Shown here one piece after another: positions 34,939-46,658 of a stretch of DNA of 64,000 nucleotides. The DNA is from Avena insularis (lineage: Eukaryota; Streptophyta; Magnoliopsida; Poales; Poaceae). The stretch is from positions 171,278,927 through 171,342,926 of the forward strand of contig CM042691.1 in NCBI GenBank assembly GCA_023614405.1. Reading direction: 5' to 3'. The notes under the pieces were generated by a model. That model saw only the letters and a list, made by a program, of their open reading frames with translations, searched no databases and was not told the DNA's origin. Positions within the stretch are counted from its first letter, which is position 1, and each line of letters begins with the position of its first letter. The translations under genes were made by a program, and so were the position numbers.

Positions 34939-37301
34939 TGAAAGGATACGGATGTCGCCTAGAGGGAGGGGTGAATAGGCGATTAAAACTTTTCCTAGAG
35001 TGGCTCAACAAAGGCGGAATAAAACTAGTGTTTACTTTGTTAAGAACAACCTAGAACAACGAAGGTTCAGCTATGTGCACCAACAACTTATACTAAGCAA
35101 TACAAGCAACAAAGTGATAGCAAGATATATATTACTTCAAGCACGAAGGCTATCACAATGTAAAGTGCATAAGTAAAGAGCTCGGGTATAGAGATAACCG
35201 AGGCACGCGGGGACACCAATATTTTATAGAGTTCCTCCCAACATGGAGTACGTCTCGTTTGGAGAGGGGGTGGTATCAAACCACCAACGCCATAAAAGGC
35301 CTCCCTTATTCTCCGGTGAATCTCACCCCAACGGGATCGATCCACTCTTCCACTATTAGTGCACTTGTCGGTGGCAACCTGAACCTCTCACAAGGTTGGG
35401 TCACTTCTCCACAACTTAATTGGAGGCTCCCAACAAATGCCACAAAAGGCCTCAACAAATGCCACCAAGGCCACAATGCCACCAAGGCCACAAAACCGTC
35501 TAGGGTTCCAAGAACCCAAGAGGGACAAGCTCCAATGAGCAACTCAAACCAAATCCTCTGAGGAGAACTCAAACCGATGCACCAAATGCAAATGGCAAGA
35601 ACACCACAAAGATGCTCAAATACCTCACTCTCAAGTTCCAACAAAGCTACTAAAGCTATTGGGGGAACAAGAGAGGAGGAATCAAAAGAGACACAAAATC
35701 CCCCAAAATCTAGATCCCCAAAGATGCACTCACAAAGAGATGAATCGGTTAGGTCAAAACGTGGGTCTAGATCTCCTCTCTCTTCCACTCAAATATGGGC
35801 AAGAATCATCGGAGACAAAAGATTAGGCAAGCTTCAAGATCTAGAGCAAGTGTGGACAAAGTTTAGCCTAATAGATAAGAGAGGGGCTGTCCAAACTGAA
35901 AATGGGCAAGGGCTTAAATAACAGCCCCAGAAAATCTGACCGTTGGGGCGTTTTTTAGTTTGGACCGGTAGTACCGGACAAAACCGGTAGTACCGCCCGT
36001 GCTAAAAAAGGTTGCAGGAAAAGCGAGAGCAGCATATGCGCGAGGGGCCAGCGGCGGCTGCACATGGGGCCTGCAGGTGCGGGAGTGAAGCCAATGAACG
36101 CTGCAGCGAGAGAAGCCGCTGCTCTGCTTGGGCCCAATGGGTGAGCACACGCAGCGAAGCAGCCAGGGAGTGGGGCGCCCGCATGGGGCCAGCAGCGAGG
36201 TGGCAGGCTTGGCGGGACAGCCAGCGGAAGCGAATTACGCGATGAGCCAAGATGAACCTGTAAGGGCCCAGCCGCCACTCAGCAAGCGCAGCGGCAGCGT
36301 CGAAGCGGGAGCGGCGCCAGACGGACGCGAGAAAGCCAGCGATGTGCAGCAGGAGCGGCAGCGGTCAACGCGAAGGGCGAGCAAATGGATCTGGATCGAA
36401 TCTAGGAAAGAAAAATTGGGCCGGGCCGGTAGTACACCTTACGGGCAGTACTATGCCAGCCAGGCCGAAGGACCGAAGCTACAACGGGCTGCTCGAGAGA
36501 GCAAGCGGCTGGGTCGACGCTGCCGCGATTACTACCCTTAGTACTGCAGACGGCCAAAGATAACCTTGTTTTTTCTTTTTCTTTTTAGAATTAAAACGAC
36601 AAATATTCAAACGGTCATAACTTTTAAACGGTAGCTCGGATTGACCCGATTCCAATTGCGTTGGATAGAGGACGACAAGTGCTACCCTATAAAAAGTATC
36701 AAGTATTAGTTATCACCAAGTGATAAAGTATCAAGTATAATAATGTGGGATACCTCACTTGGTGAGAAACCGAAAAACCGCCAAGATCAAAATCACAATA
36801 AGATACAAACGAAAGATCCAATTTTGATGAACAAGAGCTTATTATGGAGATTACCACAAGCTCTATATCCTCATATGGATACGACCAAATGCGATGATGC
36901 AAGTATGCAAAGGTTTGAGCTCTCTCCGAAAGATGTGACTGAGTTACTCATTCGAGAGCCCCTCTTGATAGTACGGTTATCTATCCTAAACCCGGTCTCC
37001 TACACACAACAAGAGACCGGCAAAAGGGAAAACCTATCAAGATTATACCTTTGCCTTGAGCTCGATGTAGACGGTCTTGCCCTTCTCAAGATGGAACGTC
37101 TTTCTTAATTCCTCATCATCGACCTCGCATATTGAGCTTGCACAACATATCTTCTTTGCATTTCATCAACCTTGAAGCCAACACATGCTCCAAGCGATGC
37201 CAATGGACAAATCCTACATGTATAACTTAATACACACATTAGTCCATAAAGATTGTCATTAATTACCAAAACCACACATGGGGGCCCAACATGTTCTTTC
37301 A
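34939..37301. mobile_element. LTR-like element of 2,363 bp with TSD GCGGG
   Basis: It runs TGAAAGGATACGG...GTTCTTTCA, has TGAAAG/CTTTCA inverted ends and is flanked by GCGGG at 34934-34938 and 37302-37306. It splits the Gypsy-A integrase. Inside are short tandem copies of aatgccaccaaggccac (about 35436-35500), a CCGGTAGTACCGG inverted-repeat motif near 35965 with variants near 35985 and 36425, and a GC-rich block at 36020-36540. No pol motif, primer site or second LTR is seen, so it is a solo LTR or a small non-autonomous element. ORFs on both strands here look random. Confidence 0.75.
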
Positions 37302-37784
37302 GCGGGAGCCTAGGCAGATGAGCTACCATCCGTCCTCTAGAGCCTGCTCACAATGCCAAACAATGCTACCGGCTACACGCCTTTCTTCATGGTGCACGGA
37401 GACGAAGAAATTATACCCGCTGAAGTACGCCACAAGGCCCCACGGGTCGTCGTTTACAGCGAGGCCGAATCAACGGCCGCACTCGAAGACGCCGTCGACC
37501 TACTGGATGAGGCCCGGGACATTGCCGCAGCCCGCTCAACGATGTACCAGCAAAGTCTCCACAACTACCACAGCTGACGGTTGTGCCCAAGGTCCTTCAT
37601 CGAAGGAGACCTCGTCCTGTGACTCAAGCAGAAAGGGCACTTAAAGCTCGAGTCACCCTGGGAAGGCCCCTACGTGGCCACGGAAGTAATCCCAGGTGGC
37701 GCTTACCGCCTCAAGTACGTCGAGTTCAGAGTAGCATACTCTAACCCCTGGAACATCGCACAACTACAACGCTTCTATCCCTAG
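37302..37784 (+). pseudogene. Gypsy-A integrase C-terminal part (Tat type)
   Basis: The frame continues after the insertion with an LPSVLW-type segment, GYTPFFMVHGDE, a helical stretch rich in Ala, Asp and Glu, and the C-terminal SPWEGPYV motif, ending RFYP and TAG at 37782-37784. Stops lie at 37575 and about 37620. The layout (long helix, no chromodomain) fits the Tat lineage, not chromoviruses. The same order is seen in Gypsy-B at 55439-56107. Confidence 0.85.
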
Positions 37785-38136
37785 TTGTCTTTACTCTCAA
37801 TAAGCCTATTCAGCCAGGCTACTCAGCCGAAAACTTGTATGCCCTACCATGCAATGAATAAAAGCTAAGTTCCTTAGCCAACATACTTTCCTCCCTTATG
37901 TATATTTACATTCCTAAATACGCTCGGGGACTGCGCCTCAACCTACGACCTCATCGACTGTTACAACAACACATTACCCTGAGTATCTGACCATGTCAGA
38001 CTAACGAAAAGGACATGCAAAAATCAACAACAACAAGCACTACGTGCAAATACATTTTTACAAACTTTACAAGGGCAGAAAAATTCCAATAAAAATTATA
38101 TAGATTTTACATCACTTTGTACAAAACCTGTAGGAC
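37785..38136. other. Spacer between convergent pol and antisense gene of Gypsy-A
   Basis: About 350 bases lie between the pol stop and the end of the antisense gene. AATAAAAG at 37856-37863 could serve pol polyadenylation. No coding sequence was recognised. Confidence 0.5.
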
Positions 38137-41100
38137 TCAACTACGCTGAAGCACAACGTTCGTCCGCTCGTCGCAAAATTTCACGAAATCCTCAGCATGG
38201 CGGTCCACTGTAGCATAGTGTGGGCGCATATTCCATGCCATACCATCCGGAGGAATGGGTGGCCCCGCCACTATTTCCGCCAAATCCACATCTCGACGGT
38301 GCAGCCGAACAAGCACCAGCGCTGCCTTCGCACCCACAACAAGTTTTTGGTGCACAAGGTCCTTCACGATGTCTACACTCCGGAACTTCCCTAGCAGCCC
38401 TAGGAAACTAGATGGAGACGCATCTAGGGGGAACATGGCAGCCTAGATAGACGCGAGTGATGACCTCGCACGCTGCAAAACCTGAAGCACCTGGTGGACA
38501 TGATCCTGAACCGTTGCGACCATAGTCGCTCGGTCACGATCCATACAGAAGAAACCTCCGGCCTCCAACTCATGTTGGGTGAGGAAATTGAGTCGAATAG
38601 CAACGATCTCCTTCTCTTCCTACGGAAGAAGATTGACAACTACAAAATAGTAACAGCTTAGAAGCCACAAACATCGGACCAAGCCGAAAAAAAGCTAAAG
38701 ATATCCAGAGATACTCCTCTCTCGCAATGACTCGCTCCGTTTTGGACTTACAAACATTAGCATGGGCACAGATGATAAGTACATCCTTATCCAGGCTTCG
38801 GATGCAGTCATGCAGTAAAGGCAACTACGATGCCTCACTCATCGTCGGACGGGCAACAGCCAAAGCAGATGATGAAGTCACGGGGTCAGCATTTGAAGGG
38901 CCCTAAAAGGCACACAAGTGACAAAGTATAAGGACAAGAGCAATTGACAGTAGTAGAAGGAAATGCATATATTCACATCAACATAACCACTACGTGGCAG
39001 CGTCAAAGTCATCAAGTACATTATAGGCGCAATGGCAGAAGCAAACTTAAATCTACAAAAGCAACTATGAGGCAGAAGGAGCAACTTTGGACTCCAAGGC
39101 TCTCGCCTTGGCCACCCGCTGCTGCTTTAACACATAGGTGGCTAGAAGGTCAATGAGGTGGGGGCCATAATGCTTGCAGCGGGAGGCGAAGGAAGCAAAG
39201 GCTACCTCAGTGACATCCGCTGCAACCGGCTTCTTGGAGGTGACATGTCCTAGGTTCAGCTGCACGCCAGACGCCATCGCTAGGCCAAGGGTAGCGCCCA
39301 TGCCTTTCTGGGTCTTCTTGTAATCTACAGGCACATCACCAGCCAGGGCCTTCGCCATGGAGTCGACGTCATCAAGTGCAACGCCCTTGGGAAAGATATC
39401 CCGGTAGAAGCGGTTGAGGACCTCCTTGGCCTTACCCAGCGTCTCGATGGTAGAACTGCAACGGTCTTCGACCACCGCAACCGCATCCGCGATGGGCTCC
39501 CCATGCTCCAAAACATCACAATCAAATGCAATGCCAGTGCCATCTGCAGATGCGTCAAAGAATTTCGGGTCAAGCAAGGGAAACACACCAAGAAGCTCGG
39601 GAAAAAGAGATGTATGGTAACTCACCAGACAATGCCTTGGCAGCCACCATAAGCTGCTCCGCCATCGCCTTCTCTCGAGACACAGCAGCTACAAGTTGTT
39701 CTTCACGCTCTTGGGCTTCCTGCTTGCAGCGCTCAAGGGCATCCACGGCATCTTCCACCTTGGTTTCCGCCTGGTTGTGCCTCTTTCCAAGTGCATATAG
39801 CTTACGGAGGGCCTCGTTGTTCTCATCTGCAAAAATAAAAAAGGGAAAAAGGTCAGAAAACAAAACTCGCCATTAGCACCCTAAGAAAACAGGTAGTAAT
39901 GTACACACCTTGGAGCTATTGAAATCTTTCCTCCAAGGTGAGGAATTGTTTCCCAAGGCGGTTCATGTCACGAATGAAGGGCTGCAGCAAGAAAGAAACA
40001 TTCAGGCACATAAAGGGCTCGGGGGCTTTCCCACACAAAATGGATAGTACTCACATGGCCACCCGAAGACTCCGAAGGAGCAGCTTGCGTCTTTCGCGTA
40101 ACAACCGCACGTGTCCTCGGTTTCGAGGAACTATATACGACATCACTAGAGTTGGCCGATATCTTCCGGGAGGATGTCGTAGTCTCTGCGTGCACCATCT
40201 TCGAGTCCACGGCTACCTCTTCAGTCTCATCCTTCACGGATTCACCTAAAGAGGACCCCCTGCTACAACAGAATGGCCAAGTCACTCAAAACATCAAGAA
40301 GGCTCAAGTTCAGTATAATCAAAACAACAGGATCATCCGATCCTTATGAAGGGATATCGAGAGGTTAAAGACCGGTGCCTTCTTCTTCTTGGCATGCGGC
40401 TGAGGAGCCACGGTCCGGATGGGCACCACAGGAATGGGGGAGGTACCACCTTCATCCGCAGAATGTTGTTGTAGGAAGGCGGGCCCTTTTGGCGATGGCG
40501 GCATCGTGGCATCTGAGCTTTCGCTCTGGGATCTCTTGCGAGAGTCCCTTCGCTATGCTCGGGGGCTTCCTCTATCGGCGAGTCCACAGGGGGAACTGTG
40601 GAATCATATTCTGCATCACCACCGTCTGGCATGGCCGTGTACTTCTCAGAGAGGGGAGGCATCATGCTTTCCACCTTAAGTTCCTACGGAACACCAAAGA
40701 CGCATGTCAAAGTCAAGGACAGAAGACACAAACAAAATAAAATGCACTACGTGCAAGTACAAGATTCACCTGAGAAACTTGCTTTTTTGCGCTAAAGGGG
40801 GCAGTCAACGACTTCCCTAGCAACTCCTCGTCGCCCCTAAACTTCAGCAGGGGTTGAAGCACCCAGTCAAGGTCGGCTGAGGACATCTCCTCATCCGACA
40901 CTCTTGTTGGGTCACTGATGCCGGAGTGCACAAACATCGTCTACACTCTCGCCTGGAGGGGCTACACCTGACGCTTAAGGAATGTTCGGATGATGTCGAC
41001 GTTGGAGACCTCCTTGCCTCACACGAGTTGTAGTGCCTCCACCCGCTTGTACTGCTTCTCCACCACTTTGGTTTCACCCTCAATAACGTCATTAGACCAT

Positions 41101-41738
41101 GAATGCTTGTGGGTGACCACTTGGATGGCGTCAAAGGGATCCAATCAATAGTGTTAGCTGTCGAGCTTGGAGTCGTGAAGATAAAACCACTTGTTCCTCC
41201 ATCCTTGGATGGATTCACGGAGGTGGAAGGTGAAATACTAGATGTTGGGACGAATGGATATCCCGCACCCGCCCAGCACGTAAATGTCGCTGATGCCAGA
41301 CTTCCTCTTTGGGGAATAGAGCTTCCTGAAGAGACCAAAGTGCGGCTCGATTCTGAGCCAACACTCGCACAACATGATGAATCACGCAATGTGCAAAAGA
41401 GAATTGGGCGACAACTGATGGAGTTGCAGCCTGTAACGAAAAAGGAGCCCACGAAGAAATTCATGTGCGAGAAGAGAAAGTCCGCAGATAACAAATGCAT
41501 AAAGCATCACCCGGAAACCTTCGGGAGGATCCGGGATTACCTCAGATTGGGGAAGAATGGCGTCGCCTTTCTCCTGCGAGATTAGGACCAATTTGCGCAG
41601 GCGACACAGGTCCGTCTCCCTCATCGTCGACCTCCGCCAACTGCCATCAGTGACACGGCTGGCGGTGGTAGCCTTCTTGGCGGCGTCGACGACGCTCGTC
41701 CCAGCAGCGGCAGTGGACGGTCTCTTGGGCTTGCCCAT
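38137..41738 (-). pseudogene. Antisense multi-exon gene of Gypsy-A (putative gypsy-type transposon domain)
   Basis: The gene runs on the strand opposite to pol, from ATG 41738 to TAA/TGA near 38137. Open blocks joined by GT-AG borders: 41738-40770, 40683-about 40348, 40262-40055, 39981-39909, 39826-39626, 39543-about 39065, about 38907-38750 and 38619-38137. Exon 1 has the features of the plant 'putative gypsy type transposon' domain (Pfam Transposase_28): an RLRKL helix, VIPDPPEGFRVML and a hydrophobic segment, then LSPNSLLHIA. The middle is Ser/Pro-rich with KKKKAP, exon 5 is a coiled coil (EDAVDALERCKQEAQERE), and the last exon is helical with an AAMFPLDASPSS motif. Stops in exon 1, and others in exons 7 and 8, inactivate it. 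Its function is not known. It lies between pol and the 3' LTR, convergent with pol. Confidence 0.75.
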
Positions 41739-42237
41739 CTTGTTGGCTCGGCGCGCAGTGTGATGAGAATAAGAAAGGAAGATGGGAAAATGCGAAGAAT
41801 GTCTAGCGCAAGAGACATGGGAGATCTAAAAATGGAGGAGGCTAATCGGCGAAGGAAGTGGTGAAGGGAAAACTTGCCATAGCTCCTCGCGGTATAAAAC
41901 GACGAAAATGACAAAGCGCAGCCGTTGATTCATCAAGCCTAACATGTTCCCTTCATCGCATCAAACACGTGGCAAACATCGACCAAACCATCGCGAGCAC
42001 GGCATCCACTATGTGTGGAAATCGAGGAGACACAGTAATTATTGCATAAACTACGCATGACTAGTCACATTCCGGTCAGAAAGTGGAACCGATGGTCGTC
42101 TTGTCAAATTGCCTCTGTTACCATAGGCGGTTGAGCTCACTAGGCATCAGCAATGATGTTAGCAAAAGCGAAGGCCAGCAACGGATATAACCTTTTGACT
42201 CAAAACAAAAGTACTTACTGGAGTCTACGACTCAACC
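41739..42237. other. Upstream region of the antisense gene of Gypsy-A
   Basis: 500 bases between the antisense start codon and the polypurine end. It should hold the promoter of the antisense gene. I see no clear TATA box on the - strand; the only TATAAAA (41885-41891) reads on +. Confidence 0.4.
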
Positions 42238-42257
42238 AACTACTCGGGGGCTACTAA
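42238..42257 (+). promoter_or_regulatory. Polypurine-type end of Gypsy-A
   Basis: aactactcgggggctactaa resembles the sequence next to the 3' LTR in Gypsy-B (cagctttggggactaa on its strand at 45934-45949). The Gypsy-A 3' LTR should start here, but the inverted WHAM-type LTR occupies this point. Confidence 0.45.
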
Positions 42258-43775
42258 TGGCTCAGATATGTAGAGCTTGTTGGGAACCCCAAGAGGAAGG
42301 TATGATGAGCACAGCAACAAGTTTCCCTCAGTTATGAAACCAAGGTTATCGAACTAGTAGGAGTAAGAAACAACTCCAAGGTGTTGCTAACAACTTGGAA
42401 CCTGCACAACACAAACTCAATAATTTGCCCCAACTTACAGTGAGGTTGTCCACTGTAAGTGTGGAAGATAGTGATTTGCTTGTAGAAAGTAAACAGTAAA
42501 CGGTAAACAGTAGATGGAATACAATGGTAAAGGAATGGACCGGGGTCCACAGTTCACTCAAGGTGTTTCACCTTAAGATAGATAGCATGTTGGGTGAATA
42601 AATTACAGCGGGGCAATTGACAGATTGAGAAAGCATAACAATGCATATACTAGACATCTTGATTCCTATGATATTTGTTTGGGAATTACAACATAATACA
42701 TAGACCGCAATCCAACTGCATCTATGACTAATAATACACCTTCAGGTTATCATCTGAACCCCTTCTAGTATTAAGTTGCAAGCAACAGATAATTTCATTA
42801 AGCAAAGTGTATAAAGTAAACAATACAATTGCCCTTAGACAAAGGATTGTTGTTTTCTCCCTAGTAGCAACATCACATCTACAACCTTAGAAGTTTCTGT
42901 CACTCTCCCAGATTACTAGAGGCATCAACCTACTATCGAGCATAAATACTCCCTCTTGGAGTTACAAGCATCTACTTGGCCAAGATAGCTACTAGCAACA
43001 GAGAGCATGCAAGATCACAAATGACATAGACATGATAGAATCAATAATCAATCTGACATAGTATCTCAATATCCATCGGATCCTTGCAAACACAACATGT
43101 AGGATTATAAATATATGATCTTGATCATGAACGGAGCTCACAAGATCTAAACATGATAGCAGAAAGGAGGAGAAACAACCATCTAGCTATTGTATGGACC
43201 CATAGTCCAAGGGTGAACTACTCACGCATCGCTCTAGATGCTAGAATGGTGATAAAGAAGGCCTCCGAGTTGTTCTCTCCCCTCCAACAGGGTGCCGGGA
43301 AGAGCTTCGGATCCCCCGATCTAGGGATGGAGATGGCGGCAGCTACAGGATGTTTTGTGTAGATTTTATCGGGTCCTTAGGGTTTTTGCATCGGGGTGCT
43401 TAAATAGGAAAGGGGGCAAGGTCGGTGGGCACCCGAGGGGCCTACACCATGGGGCGGCGTGCCCTAGGGGGTGGCCCCGATAGCCCTAGGTGTGGCCACC
43501 TCATGAACCCACTTCGGCTGCCCTTTGGACTCCGTGTTCCTTCTGGTAAAATATTGACTTTGGCTTTTGTTCCGTCCAATTCCAAGAATATTTCCTTACT
43601 AGCTTTTTTGAAACCAAAAACAGCAGAAAACGGGCAATTGGCACTGCGGCTTCTTGTCAATAGGTTAGTTCCGGAATATGTATAAAAATACCTCAAAGTG
43701 TAGAAAAAACATAAGAAAGTTGATATAAAACAAGCATGGAGCATCAAAAATTATAGATACATTTACGACGTATCA
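42258..43775 (-). repeat. 3' LTR of the inverted WHAM-type element (1,518 bp)
   Basis: On the - strand it starts TGATACGTCGTAAATG at 43775 and ends near CTGAGCCA at 42258. It is the complete counterpart of the split LTR at 6626-7305 and 11055-11202 and shows what that one lost. The exact end could also be near 42276 (TTCCCAACA). I prefer 42258 because the two + strand LTR copies also extend past that point. ORFs inside are not supported. Confidence 0.8.
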
Positions 43776-45166
43776 AGCATCCCCAAGCTTAACTCCTGCT
43801 CGTCCTCGAGTAGGTAAGTGATAAAAAGAATAATTTTTTAGGTGACATGCTATCATAATTGATCAAGATATTGTAAATCATTGATAGCTAGGATCATAGT
43901 ACTTTAAACATGAGCATAAAAGATGTAGTTCTAACAATAAGACATAGCAACTAAGTTGTAGCATGCAAAGTAACACAAACAAAAGGTCAAGAATAACAAT
44001 GCATTAAAAGGTGTTTGTTTGTTTGTTTGTTTCACATATAGAAAACATAGCAAGAGTGGTATTTAGCTTGTCCTTCATGGAATATCAAAACATAAATGCA
44101 TAGGAAACCTTCAAAGTTCATAAGGGTGACTAGATACAAATAATTTAAGAACAAGCAATATCAAAGTTATGAATCAATCAATAAGTTTTGGGACAATTCA
44201 CATTAAACTAAGAACGGCAACTATGCTCTCTTAATTGGTGCATAAAGAGAGAAGATGGAGACTCAACATAAAAGTAAAAAAAAGAAAGGCCCTTCACAGA
44301 GGGAAGTAGGGATTTCAAGTTTCATAAAGAGCTTCCAAAAATTATGGTACTTTTTAGCTTTCAGCTCTCATTTCCCCAATCATTGGCATCTTGAAGTGAT
44401 TAAGGTTAAAGTGACACAAATATGAGTATATGCTTGACAAGTTATAAGTTGAAAATATCATGCCCCTTGCGTACGAGTACCGAACCTCATGCTACTCAAC
44501 TTTGGTCACAAGTAAGTTCTTGTCATTGTAAGTATATGTGTATCATAGAGAACCGCCAATGGGGTACCCCTTGCCCCATGACACAAGAGTTATCCCATTT
44601 CAAAATGACAAGGCAATAGACAATGAGCATCTCAGCGATCTTTTATTTGCTATTTGCATAGGTTTTTATTGAGGATGCTTCACATAATGCTCATTATTAT
44701 TACACTGTAAGTTTCCACCATGATTAGGCATGGCTTAGGCTAGACGCCCAGGCGTTTCTCTAAAACATATACAAAGTCCATGAGCTTACAAGCTCCCTTT
44801 TTATTTCACACCGCTGGGATCCATAAATAAAAGAACATGATATCAACTAAATAGAATAAGTGCAATGTTGAAAGCGTTCCCCATGACAACATGTTTCTGC
44901 TAATTCACAACTTATAATTTGGAAGCATATAAGCAACATAGATGGGCACAATGGTTCAAGTTTATTAGGTGCAATAAATAAAGTGTGCCATCAAGTTTGT
45001 GAGAGATTTAATCACTAATTTTCACATAACAAGTTTAATTTGGAAGATAGGTAAACACATGAATATACTTGGAATGGTGTAACACACCATGCATAGGAAT
45101 TTATAGTGCACTCTTTGGAATAACTTAGTTTCTTGGGAGTTGGGTGCACGAGTAGAGATCATACTC
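43776..45166 (-). mobile_element. Inverted WHAM-type element, 3' internal region
   Basis: Next to the LTR is the polypurine stretch (reverse complement of agcatccccaagcttaact, 43776-43794), followed by non-coding DNA homologous to 5210-6606 on the other strand. A GTTT microsatellite of five units stands at 44013-44032 where the + copy has only two or three. Gypsy-B enters at 45167 after TSD TACTC (45162-45166). Confidence 0.8.
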
Positions 45167-45933
45167 TGTCATGGTGGTGTCACGGCAGATGCCATGGGTA
45201 GGCTTAAGTTGGGGGCCGAATGGGTGCGGTCACCAGGGAGGGAGTGCACGGTCTTTCCATGCACGAAGAACAAGTTGAACTCTCCACACTTAGGAATTTT
45301 ATTGATGCTTGAGGTTTACAAGTGCTCCTTGAGCTGTATGAACTATTTTTCTATGCGCTAGTTCCCTACTTGGTCCAACCTCCTTCTAATTCTGATATGC
45401 CCCTCCTTATATAGGCGGTGCTAGCTAGGTTACACCCCTTTGGCTTCTAGGGTTACTGTTTGGATCTTGGTCCCTACTATGCGGGTTGGGTCATGGTCTT
45501 GCACTAAGCCCAGTGGCCCAGTCCACAAAGCTAGACTGCTAACGGTCTTCTGGTACGTCGCCTCCTATTCCTTTTGGCATCACGCAGTAACTTTGTATGT
45601 CAGCCCTTGCTTTGGGCGTCACCTGGCTCCTTTCGCGTCACCCGGCGTCGCCCTTCTCTTTTGACCATGATTTACCATGGTACCTCCTGAACCTCACTTG
45701 GAAAGGTGCCACGTGTAAGTTCTGACTCGGCCCCTCCTTGAGAGACACGTCTCATTGGTTCCTGCAAGATTAACATCTTTGTCCTATACGGGCCGACATA
45801 GTTTCTATGTCGGTTGCATACGATCCTCTTACCTGGCCGTACTTACTCGGCCTGGTTCTTTCTTCACTCGGCGTAAGCCAAGCTGGGATGTGTTTTACCC
45901 CTTGTGACCCTACCTGGGGTTATCCCCCTGATA
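45167..45933 (-). repeat. 3' LTR of Gypsy-B (767 bp)
   Basis: It reads TGTCATGGTGG at the left edge and CCCCCTGATA at the right edge on + and pairs with 59010-59779. On the - strand the TATA-like CTATATAAG (45407-45415) would drive gag-pol transcription in the 5' copy. Confidence 0.9.
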
Positions 45934-45950
45934 TTAGTCCCCAAAGCTGG
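45934..45950 (-). promoter_or_regulatory. Polypurine tract of Gypsy-B
   Basis: On the - strand the sequence is ccagctttggggactaa, directly before the LTR. It resembles the matching site of Gypsy-A at 42238-42257. Confidence 0.6.
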
Positions 45951-46658
45951 TGAGGTCTAGCAATTCTACCTGTTAGGCGTCTCCAGGTTCCTTTAAAGTA
46001 ATTGGAACTTTCTTCTTTTGTCTTTATTTGTGGCTTAGGGCGTACTGTTTGGCGCAATCGCACATCTTGCCGAGTCTGTCTGACAATTTCCGGGTCTGTT
46101 CTGTGACTTTCTGGCTCGTTTTCGCCTCGTGCAGAGTCATTTTGGCCAATTCTGAGTCATTTTCGGCGTGCCTCAGTCACTGACAACTGGTAATCATGGT
46201 AACTTGCCTCAAATTTTATTCCACGCCCTGACCACACAGGGACGATTGCGCAGTTATTCCCCGTCACTGTGGCAGTCCCATCGGTCTGCGCCCCTAGTCC
46301 TTCCTTTCGTGACGTGGCAGGGGATTTTTCGTGTATTGTTGTCACGTGGCGCCCACTAATTGGCTCACTCAGCCGGGTACACGGCCACACGCTGGCCGCA
46401 CGGCGCAGGGGTATCCCACGATTGGGGTTTTTACTGCCCTTAAGTAGGGGTGAGGGGGTTACAACTTCCCTTGCCCGTTCAGTTTCCCTCCTAGCTCTTC
46501 TTCTTCCTTGCGCCTCCAAAATCAAACTTCCCCCTGTGCGGTTCTTCCTGCTTTCTATTCTTGCCTTGTGATTGCTCTTTTCCTCTTCTCATTCCACTAC
46601 GGGTCCTTGTTCTTCCAAACCTCTTCCAACGGCGGAGGAGATCGAATCCAGGAGGATC
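45951..46658. other. Upstream region of the antisense gene of Gypsy-B
   Basis: 700 bases between the polypurine tract and the antisense start codon. It should hold the promoter and 5' leader of that gene. A TATA-like cttaagta lies at 46439-46446, followed by a pyrimidine-rich leader (46460-46620). Short ORFs on both strands look random. Confidence 0.4.

Noticed and set aside
35306..36541. ORFs of 137-160 codons on both strands
   Set aside because: They lie inside the 2,363-bp element, overlap each other, and arise from low-complexity GC-rich or repeat text.
34939..37301. Classification as a DNA transposon because of TGAAAG/CTTTCA inverted ends
   Set aside because: The 5-base duplication and TG...CA ends fit an LTR better, and no transposase or long terminal inverted repeat is seen.
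42258..42276. LTR end of the inverted WHAM-type element at 42276 (TGTTGGGAACC)
   Set aside because: The + strand copies share about 25 more bases beyond the matching point and end together at GCGTCA, so the longer bound at 42258 is preferred, with some doubt.
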